Numbered from the stretch's first letter, positions 17,243-26,185 are shown. The stretch: 64,000 nt of DNA from Geovibrio thiophilus (GCF_004087915.1 NZ_CP035108.1:1922001-1986000), one strand, 5' to 3'. Translations and numbers: made by a program. Notes: a model not told the origin generated them from the sequence alone.

Positions 17243-18502
17243 ATGAAATTTGTAGCAGGTGTGTTAACACTTCTTTTATCTGTAACGGCATTTGCGGGCG
17301 AAGGCGAAATCAATTCGGGCGATACTGCATGGGTTCTTGTATCCGCGGCTTTGGTTTTGTTTATGCTGCCCGGTCTGGCGATGTTCTACGGCGGTATGGT
17401 TCGCGCTAAAAACGCCCTGAACACAATGATGTTTTCTTTTATAGCAATGGCTGTAATAGGTGTTCAGTGGGTTCTTATAGGTTTTTCCGTTGCTTTCGGC
17501 GACAGCGGTTCTTCCGTTTGGGGCAGCCTTCAGTATGTACTCATGAGCGGCTCATTTGCCAGCGAGCTCAGCGGAAGCATCCCTCTTTCGGTTTTTGCTA
17601 TGTTTCAGGGCATGTTCGCCATTATCACCTGCGCTCTCATAAGCGGCGCGATTGTGGAAAGAATGAAGTTCTCTGCTTTTATAGTTTTTATAGTTGTTTG
17701 GGCGACAATAGTTTATGCTCCTATAGCACACTGGGTATGGGGCGCCGGCGGCTGGCTCCTTGAAAGAGGTGCGCTTGACTTCGCAGGCGGAACTGTTGTT
17801 CACTTCTCATCAGGCACTGCGGCTCTTGCACTCGCCATAGTTCTAGGCAACAGAAAGGATTTCATGAAAAGCGCCACAATACCTCACAACGTGGGCTACA
17901 CACTCATCGGAGCGGGCATACTCTGGTTCGGCTGGTTCGGCTTTAACGCGGGCAGCGCGCTCAGCGCAGGCGAAGGAGCAGGCGTAGCTTTCGTGAACAC
18001 TCTCGTTGCCCCCGGCGCTGCGGGTCTCGGCTGGCTCCTTATGGAAGCTCTTAAATCCAAGCCCAGCGGCATAGGTCTTGCCTCCGGTATTGTTGCCGGT
18101 CTCGTTGCCATCACTCCGGCGGCAGGCTTTGTTGAGCCGTGGGCGGCACTGATCATCGGCTTCGTTGCGGGGATAATCTGCTTCTACGGATGCAGGCTTA
18201 AATTCATCTTCAAGCTGGATGAGTCTCTGGATGTTTTCGGCATACACGGTATAGGCGGTTTCTGGGGTGCTATAGCCACGGGCATATTCGCCACTGTCGG
18301 CGCAGAAGGTCTCATAAAGGGCAACGCACATCAGGTATGGCTTCAGTTTGAAGGCGTAATGGCTGCGGGTGTATATTCTTTCGTACTCAGCTTTATAATC
18401 GCTCTTGTAATTAAATACACAATGGGGATCAGAGCATCTGCCGAGGCTGAAACCGAAGGTCTCGACATCAGTCTTCATGGTGAACACGTAATAAAACTTT
18501 AA
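17243..18502 (+). CDS. amt: ammonium transporter
   Basis: A 419-residue Amt/MEP/Rh channel. The first ~20 residues form a signal peptide (MKFVAGVLTLLLSVTAFA), followed by eleven predicted transmembrane helices. Signature features: DTAWVLVSAALVLFM at the mature N-terminus, the first pore His in IAHWVWGAGGWL, the AGGTVVHFSSG amt motif, and the second pore His in DVFGIHGIGGFWG. It conducts ammonium across the inner membrane. Transcription is from an RpoN promoter just upstream, with AGGAGG ahead of the start. No glnK/glnB gene follows, which is unusual because amt is often paired with a PII gene. A strong terminator ends the gene. Confidence 0.96.
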   Translation: MKFVAGVLTLLLSVTAFAGEGEINSGDTAWVLVSAALVLFMLPGLAMFYGGMVRAKNALNTMMFSFIAMAVIGVQWVLIGFSVAFGDSGSSVWGSLQYVLMSGSFASELSGSIPLSVFAMFQGMFAIITCALISGAIVERMKFSAFIVFIVVWATIVYAPIAHWVWGAGGWLLERGALDFAGGTVVHFSSGTAALALAIVLGNRKDFMKSATIPHNVGYTLIGAGILWFGWFGFNAGSALSAGEGAGVAFVNTLVAPGAAGLGWLLMEALKSKPSGIGLASGIVAGLVAITPAAGFVEPWAALIIGFVAGIICFYGCRLKFIFKLDESLDVFGIHGIGGFWGAIATGIFATVGAEGLIKGNAHQVWLQFEGVMAAGVYSFVLSFIIALVIKYTMGIRASAEAETEGLDISLHGEHVIKL

Positions 18503-18529
18503 AAATCACCCGGATTTTTATATAAAAAG

Positions 18530-18566
18530 AGCCCCTTTGCCTGACGGTGGAGGGGCTTTCGTATTT
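18530..18566 (+). terminator. Rho-independent terminator of amt
   Basis: AGCCCCT (18530-18536) pairs with AGGGGCT (18551-18557), followed by a T-rich TTCGTATTT tract. It lies 27 bp after the amt stop and directly before hairpin array 2. Confidence 0.8.
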
Positions 18567-18912
18567 AATAACATCAAACTGTACATCCTGTCAGTTTGAT
18601 GTACACGCTCGCGGCTTGCAAAGCAAGCCTTCGCTCCGCACGGCGCAGCCCCATCCTTGGGGCTGTTTACGTTATTCCGAACCCTGAATATCTGACTTAA
18701 TAACATCAAACTGTACATCCTGTCAGTTTGATGTACACGCTCGCGGCTTGCAAAGCAAGCCTTCGCTCCGCACGGCGCAGCCCCATCCTTGGGGCTGTTT
18801 ACGTTATTCCGAACCCTGAATATCTGACTTAATAACATCAAACTGTACATCCTGTCAGTTTGATGTACACGCTCGCGGCTTGCAAAGCAAGCCTTCGCTC
18901 CGCACGGCGCTT
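18567..18912 (+). repeat. modular hairpin repeat array 2 (132-bp tandem units, about 2.6 copies)
   Basis: This array lies between the convergent amt and mqnA genes. Each unit holds hairpin A (CATCAAACTG, loop TACATCCTGT, CAGTTTGATG; first at 18572-18601), module B (ACACGCTCGC, stem GGCTTGC-AAA-GCAAGCC, TTCGCTCCGCACGGCGC) and hairpin C (CAGCCCCA-TCCT-TGGGGCTG), plus a linker with GTTATT...AATAAC. The period is exactly 132 bp (GTACACGC at 18601, 18733 and 18865). The third unit is cut after module B, at the mqnA stop codon. A 132-codon minus-strand frame through the array is a repeat artefact. The A stem differs from array 1 by a compensated C-G to T-A change, while the loop is conserved. Confidence 0.92.
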
Positions 18913-19698
18913 TCAAACAAAGAAATTAATAGGAGGGATTTCCTTTATGGCGCCGTATTTCTTGGCGTAGCTGTAGAAGCGCAGGAGCCCCTGAACATGT
19001 CTGTCCGACAGGCTGTAATCCATTGTCTCCCAGTAATCTATAATCTGATATGAGGTAAGCCCTTTCATTGAATAATGATCAAGCAGTGCGGCGAGATTCG
19101 ATTTACTGTCCTTTTTGATCTCATCAAGCTGACCGGCAAACATTTCAAACTCCGCCCTTTTAGCCCTGACAGCATCCTTTCTGGCTATCCAGAGGGCAAA
19201 AACAAACGGCAGACCGGTGAAAGCGTTCCACAGGGTGCAGAGGTCGTAAACATACTTATTCTGCCCGTTGTAAAGCTCAAAAAGCGCCTTATCACCTATG
19301 AGAACCTTCGCTTCAGCACCTTCCGGCTGGTCGGTAAATTCCGGCTGAAAGCCGTACATTTCATTCACCAGAATCCTGAACAGAACAACACTCGTGCCTG
19401 ATTCCCCTGTGAGAAAAACCTTGCGCCCTTTCAGATCCTCGATCGGAACCTCGGAGTAAAGCATCACGCTCTTAACCTTTTCAGTGCTGCTAATTGAAAT
19501 TCCGGGAATGAGAATATAATCCTCAAAGGATTTGGCGTATTCTATGCTGCTGCACGGCGAGAGGTCTATCACCCCTTCCCTGAGAGCCGTATTAAGATAA
19601 GACGGCACGCCTTTTACGAACCTGTATTCCTTGTGTTTGTTCAGCTGATGAAAGATGGGGTAGACGTTTGCATAGTCTATCTGCCCGATTACAAGCAT
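18913..19698 (-). CDS. mqnA: chorismate dehydratase MqnA (futalosine menaquinone pathway)
   Basis: A 261-residue protein of the MqnA/MqnD periplasmic-binding-like fold. The N-terminus IGQIDYANVYPIFH and the SPCSSIEYAKS segment near residue 50 are characteristic of MqnA, which converts chorismate to 3-(1-carboxyvinyl)oxybenzoate, the first step of menaquinone synthesis via futalosine. MqnD is a possible alternative, but the S-S-x-E-Y pattern favours MqnA. The gene overlaps trmL by 10 bp and its stop abuts hairpin array 2. Its presence implies menaquinone-based respiration in this organism. Confidence 0.88.
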   Translation of the reverse strand: MLVIGQIDYANVYPIFHQLNKHKEYRFVKGVPSYLNTALREGVIDLSPCSSIEYAKSFEDYILIPGISISSTEKVKSVMLYSEVPIEDLKGRKVFLTGESGTSVVLFRILVNEMYGFQPEFTDQPEGAEAKVLIGDKALFELYNGQNKYVYDLCTLWNAFTGLPFVFALWIARKDAVRAKRAEFEMFAGQLDEIKKDSKSNLAALLDHYSMKGLTSYQIIDYWETMDYSLSDRHVQGLLRFYSYAKKYGAIKEIPPINFFV

Positions 19699-20177
19699 GT
19701 TCTCCTCTCCAGCCCTGCGAAGTCCAGTCTCCTCAGGACATCAAATGTAACGATGGAAACTGTGTTTGCGATATTCAGGCTGCGCACATTTCCCGTGGTG
19801 GGAATGCGGTAGCTTCTGTCAGCGTACTGTTGCAGGATTTCATCGGAAAGCCCCAGAGTCTCCTTGCCGAAGACCAGCACAAGAGTGCCGTCGTTTTTTG
19901 CGGGTATTTCCGTATAGATTTTTTCACTCTTTTTGGAGAGAAATGCAAGGGTGTATTCGGGAGTATCGTATTTGTTAAAAAATTCATTAACAGTGTCAAT
20001 GCGTTGCAGACGAACTTTTTCCCAGTAGTCCAGCCCGGCTCTTTTCATGTATTTGTCATCCATGGAGAAACCGAGCTTTCCCACAAGGAGCAGTTCACAG
20101 TCCGCCCCCACGCATATTCTGCCTATATTTCCTGTGTTCTGAGGTATTTCAGGTTCTATGAGGGCAATTTTAATCAT
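19689..20177 (-). CDS. trmL: tRNA (cytidine(34)-2'-O)-methyltransferase
   Basis: A 162-residue SPOUT methyltransferase. The family start IALIEPEIPQNTGNIGRIC, the middle VLVFGKETLGLS (motif 2) and RSLNIANTVSIVTFDVLRR (motif 3, trefoil knot) are all clear. TrmL methylates the ribose of the wobble base in tRNA-Leu isoacceptors. The stop of rsfS overlaps its ATG by 1 bp. Length is normal for the single-domain TrmL group. Confidence 0.92.
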   Translation of the reverse strand: MIKIALIEPEIPQNTGNIGRICVGADCELLLVGKLGFSMDDKYMKRAGLDYWEKVRLQRIDTVNEFFNKYDTPEYTLAFLSKKSEKIYTEIPAKNDGTLVLVFGKETLGLSDEILQQYADRSYRIPTTGNVRSLNIANTVSIVTFDVLRRLDFAGLERRTCL

Positions 20178-20548
20178 CAGTTCTGTTTCTGCGGAGCCTC
20201 GATGAACTGAGAAGCGTCAATCTTTGTGCATCCGCCCCAGATTGATTCAAGGTTATAATAGTTTCTTTCATCCTCGCACATAATGTTCAGGAGGATATAA
20301 CCGAAATCTATGCAGATCCATTTTGATACCCTGTAGCCGTCAAGCCCCTGAGGTTCAATCTTCTTGCCTTTGAGCTCATGGAGGATAAAATCTGCCAGAG
20401 AGTTTGCGTGTGTGTTTGAGTTTGCGGTGGCAATCACAAGATAATCCGCCAGAGAGCTTTTCTCAGCGATTTTGTAAATCTCAATATGTTCCGCTTTCTT
20501 GTCGTCAAGGAACTGTACTATGTCCTTCAAAAGTGTGTCTTCAGCCAT
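20177..20548 (-). CDS. rsfS: ribosomal silencing factor RsfS
   Basis: A 123-residue RsfS/Iojap protein from MAEDTLLKD. The family block DYLVIATANSNTHANSLADFI, then GYRVSKWICIDFGYILLNIM, is unmistakable. It binds ribosomal protein L14 and blocks subunit joining under nutrient stress. The frame is open 15 codons further upstream, but AGGAGAG precedes the ATG at 20548, which gives an 8-bp overlap with nadD and the usual length. The nadD-rsfS order is common in bacteria. Confidence 0.93.
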   Translation of the reverse strand: MAEDTLLKDIVQFLDDKKAEHIEIYKIAEKSSLADYLVIATANSNTHANSLADFILHELKGKKIEPQGLDGYRVSKWICIDFGYILLNIMCEDERNYYNLESIWGGCTKIDASQFIEAPQKQN

Positions 20549-21182
20549 TGGCTCTCCTGTATAAGTTGTTGGTTCGTATAAATTCGTAAACATCTTCCGG
20601 CAGATTCGCCTTTCTGTATTCGGCGTCCAGCATGTCTCTTATCTCCGTGCTGGAGATGTCGATTTCTGACATGCTGTAAAGTATTATCCTGCCGTATTTT
20701 TCCCCTTTGAAGCCATCAGGTGTCACCACCCTCTCCTTCAGTGTAACGGGGATGCGGCTCATCATATCCTCAAAGCTTACGGAGGATCTGTTCACCACTA
20801 TAAAATTAGCGAGTCCGAAGAGATCCCGCCAGTACTGCCATGACTCTATGGTAGCAAATATATCAGTTCCCGCAATGAAGAATATCTCAGCATCGGGATA
20901 ATCTGTTCTGAATTTTTTCAGGGTTTTATATGTATAAGACACTTCCGTTGAGTTCACCTCAACATCGGAAACTTCAAAACCATTCCCCAGCTTCTCCGCC
21001 ACAAGCTGAACCATCTCATATCTCAGTTCAGGGGAGATAACACTCGCTTTTTTATGCGGCGGTATGCTTGACGGGATAAGCAGAAGCCTGTCCAGCTTAA
21101 AGTCCCTGAAAACGTTGCCTGCCAGTGTGACATGTCCCAGATGTATAGGATTGAAAGTTCCGCCGAAAAGTCCCAGCCGCAT
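20541..21182 (-). CDS. nadD: nicotinate-nucleotide adenylyltransferase
   Basis: A 213-residue nucleotidyltransferase. It starts with the GGTFNPIHLGHV motif (GGxFxPxHxGH) and has the C-terminal ISSTEIRD motif (ISxTxIR). NadD makes deamido-NAD from nicotinate mononucleotide and ATP in the cytoplasm. It begins 1 bp after proA and overlaps rsfS by 8 bp. NadA and NadK are also encoded in this window (53.7 and 38.1 kb). Confidence 0.95.
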   Translation of the reverse strand: MRLGLFGGTFNPIHLGHVTLAGNVFRDFKLDRLLLIPSSIPPHKKASVISPELRYEMVQLVAEKLGNGFEVSDVEVNSTEVSYTYKTLKKFRTDYPDAEIFFIAGTDIFATIESWQYWRDLFGLANFIVVNRSSVSFEDMMSRIPVTLKERVVTPDGFKGEKYGRIILYSMSEIDISSTEIRDMLDAEYRKANLPEDVYEFIRTNNLYRRANG

Positions 21183-21183
21183 C

Positions 21184-22419
21184 TTATTCCCGGATGTGAC
21201 CGTCGCCGTAAACCTGATACTTGGTGGTAGTCAGGTCAAAGGCGCCCATAGGCCCGCGGCAGTGAAGTTTCTGCGTGCTGATGCCTATTTCAGCCCCAAG
21301 TCCGAACTCCCCGCCGTCATTGAATCTCGTTGATGCGTTCACAAACACAGCGGAAGCGTCCGCCCTGTCCATGAATTGCCTTGCGCTTGTGTAGTTTTCC
21401 GTAATAATCGCTTCCGAATGACCGGAACCGTATCTGTTTATATGCGCCAGAGCCTCTTCCATGGATGAAACAACCTTAACGGAAAGGATCAGATCAAGGT
21501 ATTCCGTGCTCCAGTCCTCATCGGCTGCGGGCTTGACATCTATGAAGGCAAGCGTTCTTCCGCAGCCTCTCAGCTCCAGCCCGTCCTTCTGCGTAAGCTC
21601 CGCAAACACGGGGAGAAACGCCCCCGCAGCATCCTCATGCACAAGGAGAGTCTCGGCGGCATTGCACACGCCCGGACGCTGAACTTTAGCGTTTCTGACT
21701 ATTTTAAGCGCCTTCTGTATATCCGCGTCCTTATCCACATAAACATGACATATGCCCGCATCATGCTTCACAAGAGGCACATGGGCGTTCTCGCTGCAAA
21801 ATTTAATAAGCTCTGAGCCGCCTCTGGGGATAATTATATCGATGTATCCTTTAGCCTGAAGCATCTCCGTAACCCTAAACCTGTCGGTATCCGGCACGAC
21901 GTTAACCGTGCCTTCAGGGAGACCTGCCTCGGCAAGCGCTTCCGCCATTATCTTTCCTAAGCATGTGTTGGAGTGTATTGCCTCTTTCCCGCCTCTCAGG
22001 ATCGATACATTGCCTGATTTCAGGCAGAGTGCGGCGGCATCCACAGTTACATTCGGTCTGGATTCGTATATGATCCCGACAACGCCGAGAGGAACGCGCA
22101 CTTTGGTTATATAAAGCCCGTTCGGGCGTTTGTATCCGTCAACCACAGAACCCACAGGATCGGTCTGTTCTTTTATCTCGTTCACAGCCTTTATCATGGA
22201 ATCTATGGCTTTATCGTCCAACCTGAGCCTGTCTATAAGGGCGGAGCTCAGTCCGGCTTCAAGCCCTGCCTTGAGGTCTTTTTCGTTTTCGGATTTTATC
22301 AGTTCGCGGTTTTCGTCAAGCTTTCGGGCTATGGCAGCCAAGGCTTCGTTTTTAACTCTTGTGTTCAGGTTCATCAGCTTGTAGGAAGTGCTTCTGGCTT
22401 TTTCAAAAAGTTCCTTCAT
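21184..22419 (-). CDS. proA: gamma-glutamyl phosphate reductase
   Basis: A 411-residue ALDH-fold enzyme of normal ProA length. RVPLGVVGIIYESRPNVTVDAAALC, the catalytic-Cys region VQRPGVCNAAETLLVH and RFNDGGEFGLGAEIGIST are present. It reduces gamma-glutamyl phosphate to the semialdehyde in proline synthesis. It overlaps proB by 4 bp, a typical proBA unit. Confidence 0.96.
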   Translation of the reverse strand: MKELFEKARSTSYKLMNLNTRVKNEALAAIARKLDENRELIKSENEKDLKAGLEAGLSSALIDRLRLDDKAIDSMIKAVNEIKEQTDPVGSVVDGYKRPNGLYITKVRVPLGVVGIIYESRPNVTVDAAALCLKSGNVSILRGGKEAIHSNTCLGKIMAEALAEAGLPEGTVNVVPDTDRFRVTEMLQAKGYIDIIIPRGGSELIKFCSENAHVPLVKHDAGICHVYVDKDADIQKALKIVRNAKVQRPGVCNAAETLLVHEDAAGAFLPVFAELTQKDGLELRGCGRTLAFIDVKPAADEDWSTEYLDLILSVKVVSSMEEALAHINRYGSGHSEAIITENYTSARQFMDRADASAVFVNASTRFNDGGEFGLGAEIGISTQKLHCRGPMGAFDLTTTKYQVYGDGHIRE

Positions 22420-23561
22420 CCGTGCCCCCTTTCCGCAGATACCACGAGGTCGTCCCTGTGGATTATTTCATCGGAGAATTTATAACCGAGAATGTCAAAA
22501 ATCTCTGCGGACTTCTTACCCATAATCTGGCGCATGTCCTTGCTTGAATAGCGGGTTTTGCCCTTTGCCAGCTCACGCCCTTCCGTATCCGCAACGGAGA
22601 TTATGTCGCCTATGCCGAAACGTCCGCTGACATTCACGACACCGGACGGCAGCAGAGACTTTTTCATGTCCACTATAGCCTTAACAGCGCCCGCGTCAAT
22701 GGAAATAGTTCCTTTTACGCTGGCGGCGTGTGCTATCCAGAATTTTCTGATTCGGTAAACGTCTTCCGTGTGCGAGAAATAGGTTCCCACGAGCTCACCG
22801 CTGATGAACCGGCTTATGTTTGCAGTGTCACGCCCGTTGATTATGCCGACATGACATCCGGCGTTAAGTGCCTTTTTAGCCGCCTTGAGCTTGGAGCCCA
22901 TGCCGCCCGTTCCAACCCCGCTTACCGATTCTCCGGCAGCGCTCATCAGGTTTTCGTCTATGTACTGAACATCGTGTATCAGCTTCGCATCGGGATAAAC
23001 CGACGGGTTTTTATCGTAAAGCCCGTTCACATCGGAGAGAATAAGAAGAAGATCGGCTCCGATCAAACCGGCAACCAGAGCGGAGAGATTGTCGTTATCG
23101 CCGAAGGACTCAAAATATTTCAGCTCATCCACCACGACTGTATCGTTTTCGTTTATGATCGGCACAACGCCGAACTCAAGCAGACGGCGGATCGCATAGC
23201 GTGCATTGAGGCATCTGCGGCTGTTGGCGAAGTCGTCTTTAGTAATAAGAATCTGCGCAACGCTCTTGCCGAAGGCTTCAAACTCTTTCTCATAAAGCCA
23301 GATGAGGCGAGCCTGTCCGATGGCGGCGCACGCCTGTCTGTCTGTGATGTTTTTCGGTCTGGAGGAAAAGCCCAAATGCCTGAAACCCGCACCCACAGCG
23401 CCGGACGAAACGATTACTATATTTTTGATTTTTCTCTGAACATCAGCGACTGATTCAGTTAAGGAACGGATAAAGTCAAGATTAAGTCCTTCGTTCTCGC
23501 TCAGAAGAATGTTGCTCCCGATCTTGACAACAAGGGTTTCTATTTCAGGTAAATGTCTCAT
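22416..23561 (-). CDS. proB: glutamate 5-kinase
   Basis: A 381-residue protein: an N-terminal amino-acid kinase domain (VVKIGSNILL, VSSGAVGAG, INENDTV, GTGGMGSKLKAA) and a C-terminal PUA domain from about residue 285. It phosphorylates glutamate as the first step of proline synthesis, normally with proline feedback. Its start codon and first bases lie within a 48-bp sequence (23556-23603) that is repeated exactly at 23728-23775 upstream, so a second start-codon region exists beyond hairpin element 3. No clear Shine-Dalgarno sequence was seen (TAAATTATAAAATATG), which may reflect that insertion. Confidence 0.94.
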   Translation of the reverse strand: MRHLPEIETLVVKIGSNILLSENEGLNLDFIRSLTESVADVQRKIKNIVIVSSGAVGAGFRHLGFSSRPKNITDRQACAAIGQARLIWLYEKEFEAFGKSVAQILITKDDFANSRRCLNARYAIRRLLEFGVVPIINENDTVVVDELKYFESFGDNDNLSALVAGLIGADLLLILSDVNGLYDKNPSVYPDAKLIHDVQYIDENLMSAAGESVSGVGTGGMGSKLKAAKKALNAGCHVGIINGRDTANISRFISGELVGTYFSHTEDVYRIRKFWIAHAASVKGTISIDAGAVKAIVDMKKSLLPSGVVNVSGRFGIGDIISVADTEGRELAKGKTRYSSKDMRQIMGKKSAEIFDILGYKFSDEIIHRDDLVVSAERGHG

Positions 23562-23793
23562 ATTTTATAATTTAAAAACGCACATCCTGTGGTTTTTACA
23601 GCAAGCTCTGTGCAGAAACCGCCGAAACTCAAACGGCGGTTTTCAATACACGCTCGCACCGAAACAAGTTCGGCTTCGCTTCGCACAGCGCGGTTCCATC
23701 CTTGAAACCGTGTATATCACAGGAGCCTCTCATATTTTATAATTTAAAAACGCACATCCTGTGGTTTTTACAGCAGAGACGAAATCCTCTGCG
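23556..23793 (+). repeat. modular hairpin element 3 with 48-bp flanking direct repeats
   Basis: Exact 48-bp direct repeats at 23556-23603 and 23728-23775 (172 bp apart) each contain the proB start region and hairpin A (AAAAAC, CACATCCTGT loop, GTTTTT). Between them lie an AAACCGCC/GGCGGTTT hairpin, module B (ACACGCTCGC, stem CCGAA-ACAAG-TTCGG, TTCGCTTCGCACAGCGC; 23647-23691) and hairpin C (CGGTT...TCCT...AACCG, 23691-23710). After the second direct repeat comes GCAGAG/CTCTGC (23773-23792). The element lies in the proB 5' region rather than at a gene end, and so would be part of the proB leader RNA. Confidence 0.85.
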
Positions 23794-23858
23794 CCATTGG
23801 GTTCTGTACCATTTATATCACGCTCTTGTCAATAATTTAACCGCTCTAAGGCACACGC

Positions 23859-23899
23859 AAAAAACAAAAAAAGAGGAGTATGCCAATCATACCCCTCTT
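23859..23899 (-). terminator. terminator downstream of the DUF779 gene
   Basis: On the minus strand AAGAGG..ATACTCCTCTT forms an approximately 12-bp imperfect stem (23871-23899) with a 5-nt loop, followed by a long T-rich run (complement of 23859-23870). It lies 33 bp after the DUF779 stop codon. Confidence 0.8.
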
Positions 23900-23931
23900 A
23901 AGGAAATATTCACAAAATATACCGCCGACGC

Positions 23932-24306
23932 CTACTTCAGTTCTCCGGATCCCGAAGGACGGATTTGGCATACACGGGATCTTGTGATAAAGTGGCTGTT
24001 TTCTCCGGCGGCTATAGAAAAGCCTTCGGGCTCTCCTTCTCCGACATCGAGTATTAGCTGAGTGTGCTTCCATGCCTCATACTGACGGAAGTCAATATAG
24101 AACGGACAACCGCCGACCTCGCCTAGGAGGACATCGTTATCGCCGATCATAAACTCTCCCTCTTCAAAGCACATAGGCAGGCTGCCGTCGCAGCATCCGC
24201 CGGATTGGAAGAAGAAGACAGATCCCCGTTCCCTCAGCAGACGCTCTATTGCCTCAAGGGCTGCGGGCGTAGCCACAACAGCGGGTTCTCCGTCAGGCGT
24301 TTTCAT
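23932..24306 (-). CDS. DUF779 protein (aldehyde dehydrogenase-associated)
   Basis: A 124-residue DUF779 protein with the family core FFFQSGGCCDGSLPMCF near residues 31-47 and the downstream YEAWKHTQLILDVGEG. The paired Cys and the conserved His suggest metal or redox chemistry, but no biochemical function is established. DUF779 genes are typically the direct neighbours of NAD-dependent acetaldehyde or aldehyde dehydrogenases, exactly as here (12 bp downstream). It probably supports that enzyme. Confidence 0.88.
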   Translation of the reverse strand: MKTPDGEPAVVATPAALEAIERLLRERGSVFFFQSGGCCDGSLPMCFEEGEFMIGDNDVLLGEVGGCPFYIDFRQYEAWKHTQLILDVGEGEPEGFSIAAGENSHFITRSRVCQIRPSGSGELK

Positions 24307-24318
24307 ATCAGTCTCCTT

Positions 24319-25845
24319 TTAAAAGAAACCAAGAGCATTCGGGCTGTAGCTGACCAGCAGGTTTTTAGTCTGCGTGTAATGCTCAAGCATCATCTGGTGG
24401 TTCTCTCTTCCGATACCCGATATTTTATACCCGCCAAAAGCCGCTCCGGCAGGGTATAAATGATAGCAGTTCGTCCAAACACGTCCGGCTTTTATTGCCC
24501 GCCCCATACGGTAGGCACGGCTGCCGTCTCTTGTCCAAACCCCTGCGCCGAGACCGTAAAGAGTGTCGTTAGCGATTTGCAGCGCATCCGCTTCATCTTT
24601 AAAAGTTGTTACAGCCAGAACAGGTCCGAAGATCTCTTCCTGAAATACACGCATTTTATTGTTTCCGCGCAGAACTGTCGGCTCAAAGTAATATCCGCCG
24701 GACAGTTCACCGCTCATCATTTTGCGTTTGCCGCCGATCAGGCATTCCGCGCCTTCCTGCCTGCCTATGTCAACATAACCGGTTATTTTCTCTATCTGCT
24801 GTACGGAAACCTGAGCGCCGAGCATAGTGGATGTATCCAGCGGATTGCCCTGAGTAATCTTTCTGATGCGGTCAAGGCAGCGTTCCATAAATTTATCGTA
24901 GATTGATTCCTGAATGAGCGCACGTGACGGGCATGTGCAAACCTCACCCTTGTTGAAAGCGTAAAGCACTAAACCTTCGACAGCTTTATCAAGAAAGGCG
25001 TCATCTTCCGCCATTACGTCGGCAAAGAATATGTTGGGTGATTTTCCGCCAAGTTCTGTTGTTGAGGGAATAAGGTTCTGAGCCGCATACTGCATGATCA
25101 GTCTGCCTGTCGCAGTTTCGCCCGTAAAACCGATTTTGGCTATGCGCGGGCTGGTGGCAAGAGCCTTACCTATCTCTCCTCCGGGACCGGTTATAATGTT
25201 AATGACACCGGGGGGAACTATATCGGCGATTACTTCCGCCAGTTTAAGAATAGACCACGGGGTCGGGGACGCAGGCTTAAGCACAGTGCAGTTGCCTGCG
25301 GCAAGAGCGGGAGCAATCTTCCACGCAGCCATAAGAAGAGGGAAATTAAAAGGAATGATCTGTCCGACAACGCCGAGCGGTTCATGAAAGTGGTAGGCAA
25401 CAGTATCTTTGTCAATTTCAGTCAGAGTACCCTCAAGCGAGCGGGTGGCTCCGGCAAAATAACGGAAGTGATCAACTGCCAGAGGAATATCTGCTCCCAG
25501 CGTTTCACGCACAGGCTTGCCGTTTTCCCAGCTTTCCGCGACAGCGAGCATTTCCAGATTAGCCTCAATGGCATCAGCAATGCGGTTAAGAACCGCCGCA
25601 CGTTCTGCGAGCGATGAGGAACCCCATGCGTCCTTTGCTTTGTGCGCCGCGTCCAGAGCCTTGTTGACATCCGCCACAGTTGATTTTGCAACTTCGCAAA
25701 ATGGTTTTCCGGTAGCAGGGCTGATATTGGGCATATACTGCCCCTGCTCAGGAGCTACCCATTCTCCTCCGATGAAATTGTCGTAACGAGATTTTAGTGA
25801 TACAATACTTCCTGCATTTCCGGGTGCTTCGTAAATTTTTCCCAT
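24319..25845 (-). CDS. NAD(P)-dependent aldehyde dehydrogenase (acetaldehyde-type)
   Basis: A 508-residue ALDH superfamily enzyme. It has [22 protein letters not shown] (cofactor entry), the catalytic Glu in [10 protein letters not shown], and [11 protein letters not shown], where the catalytic Cys lies in the GEVCTCPSR form typical of the AldA/ExaC acetaldehyde dehydrogenase group. The ATG at 25845 was chosen (GGAGG 6 nt ahead) over an open frame reaching 25890. It oxidises short-chain aldehydes to acids. It forms a two-gene unit with DUF779. An inverted repeat at 25904-25944 lies in its promoter region. Confidence 0.93.
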   Translation of the reverse strand: MGKIYEAPGNAGSIVSLKSRYDNFIGGEWVAPEQGQYMPNISPATGKPFCEVAKSTVADVNKALDAAHKAKDAWGSSSLAERAAVLNRIADAIEANLEMLAVAESWENGKPVRETLGADIPLAVDHFRYFAGATRSLEGTLTEIDKDTVAYHFHEPLGVVGQIIPFNFPLLMAAWKIAPALAAGNCTVLKPASPTPWSILKLAEVIADIVPPGVINIITGPGGEIGKALATSPRIAKIGFTGETATGRLIMQYAAQNLIPSTTELGGKSPNIFFADVMAEDDAFLDKAVEGLVLYAFNKGEVCTCPSRALIQESIYDKFMERCLDRIRKITQGNPLDTSTMLGAQVSVQQIEKITGYVDIGRQEGAECLIGGKRKMMSGELSGGYYFEPTVLRGNNKMRVFQEEIFGPVLAVTTFKDEADALQIANDTLYGLGAGVWTRDGSRAYRMGRAIKAGRVWTNCYHLYPAGAAFGGYKISGIGRENHQMMLEHYTQTKNLLVSYSPNALGFF

Positions 25846-25903
25846 TAGTAACCTCCAAAGTGGTTTATACGGGGTTTGACGCTGCCTCACTGAAAGCCTG
25901 CTG

Positions 25904-25944
25904 AATAACTATGCCGTGAGTTAGAAACTTTAAACATAGTTATT
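25904..25944. promoter_or_regulatory. inverted repeat upstream of aldehyde dehydrogenase, possible operator
   Basis: AATAACTATG (25904-25913) and CATAGTTATT (25935-25944) are a perfect 10-bp inverted repeat 21 bp apart, 59-99 bp upstream of the aldehyde dehydrogenase start. Half-site spacing of about 31 bp centre to centre (three helical turns) fits a regulator bound to one DNA face. No regulator gene is adjacent. The rest of the 25846-26185 gap shows nothing identifiable. Confidence 0.45.
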
Positions 25945-26185
25945 GCTGAATAATTAAAATATATTCCCCGCAGCCTGTGAAGTCAAGGCATAGAGATTCA
26001 GCCTTTCCTGTGGGTTTTTCATGGGATATTGTTTCCGAACAGTTAGAATATTAAAGAATATGAATATGTTAGACATGACTTCCCAAAATATTTGATAATG
26101 AGAATATCAAGTAAAACATATGTAAAAAATTGTTAAACTGTAGAGTGCCTGACGGGAACTGCTGAGAGAAATGTCAGAGGAAAAA

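Noticed and set aside
18518-18916. Minus-strand open frame of 132 codons with 44-residue repeats
   Set aside because: Same artefact from the 132-bp tandem array; it also runs through the amt terminator.
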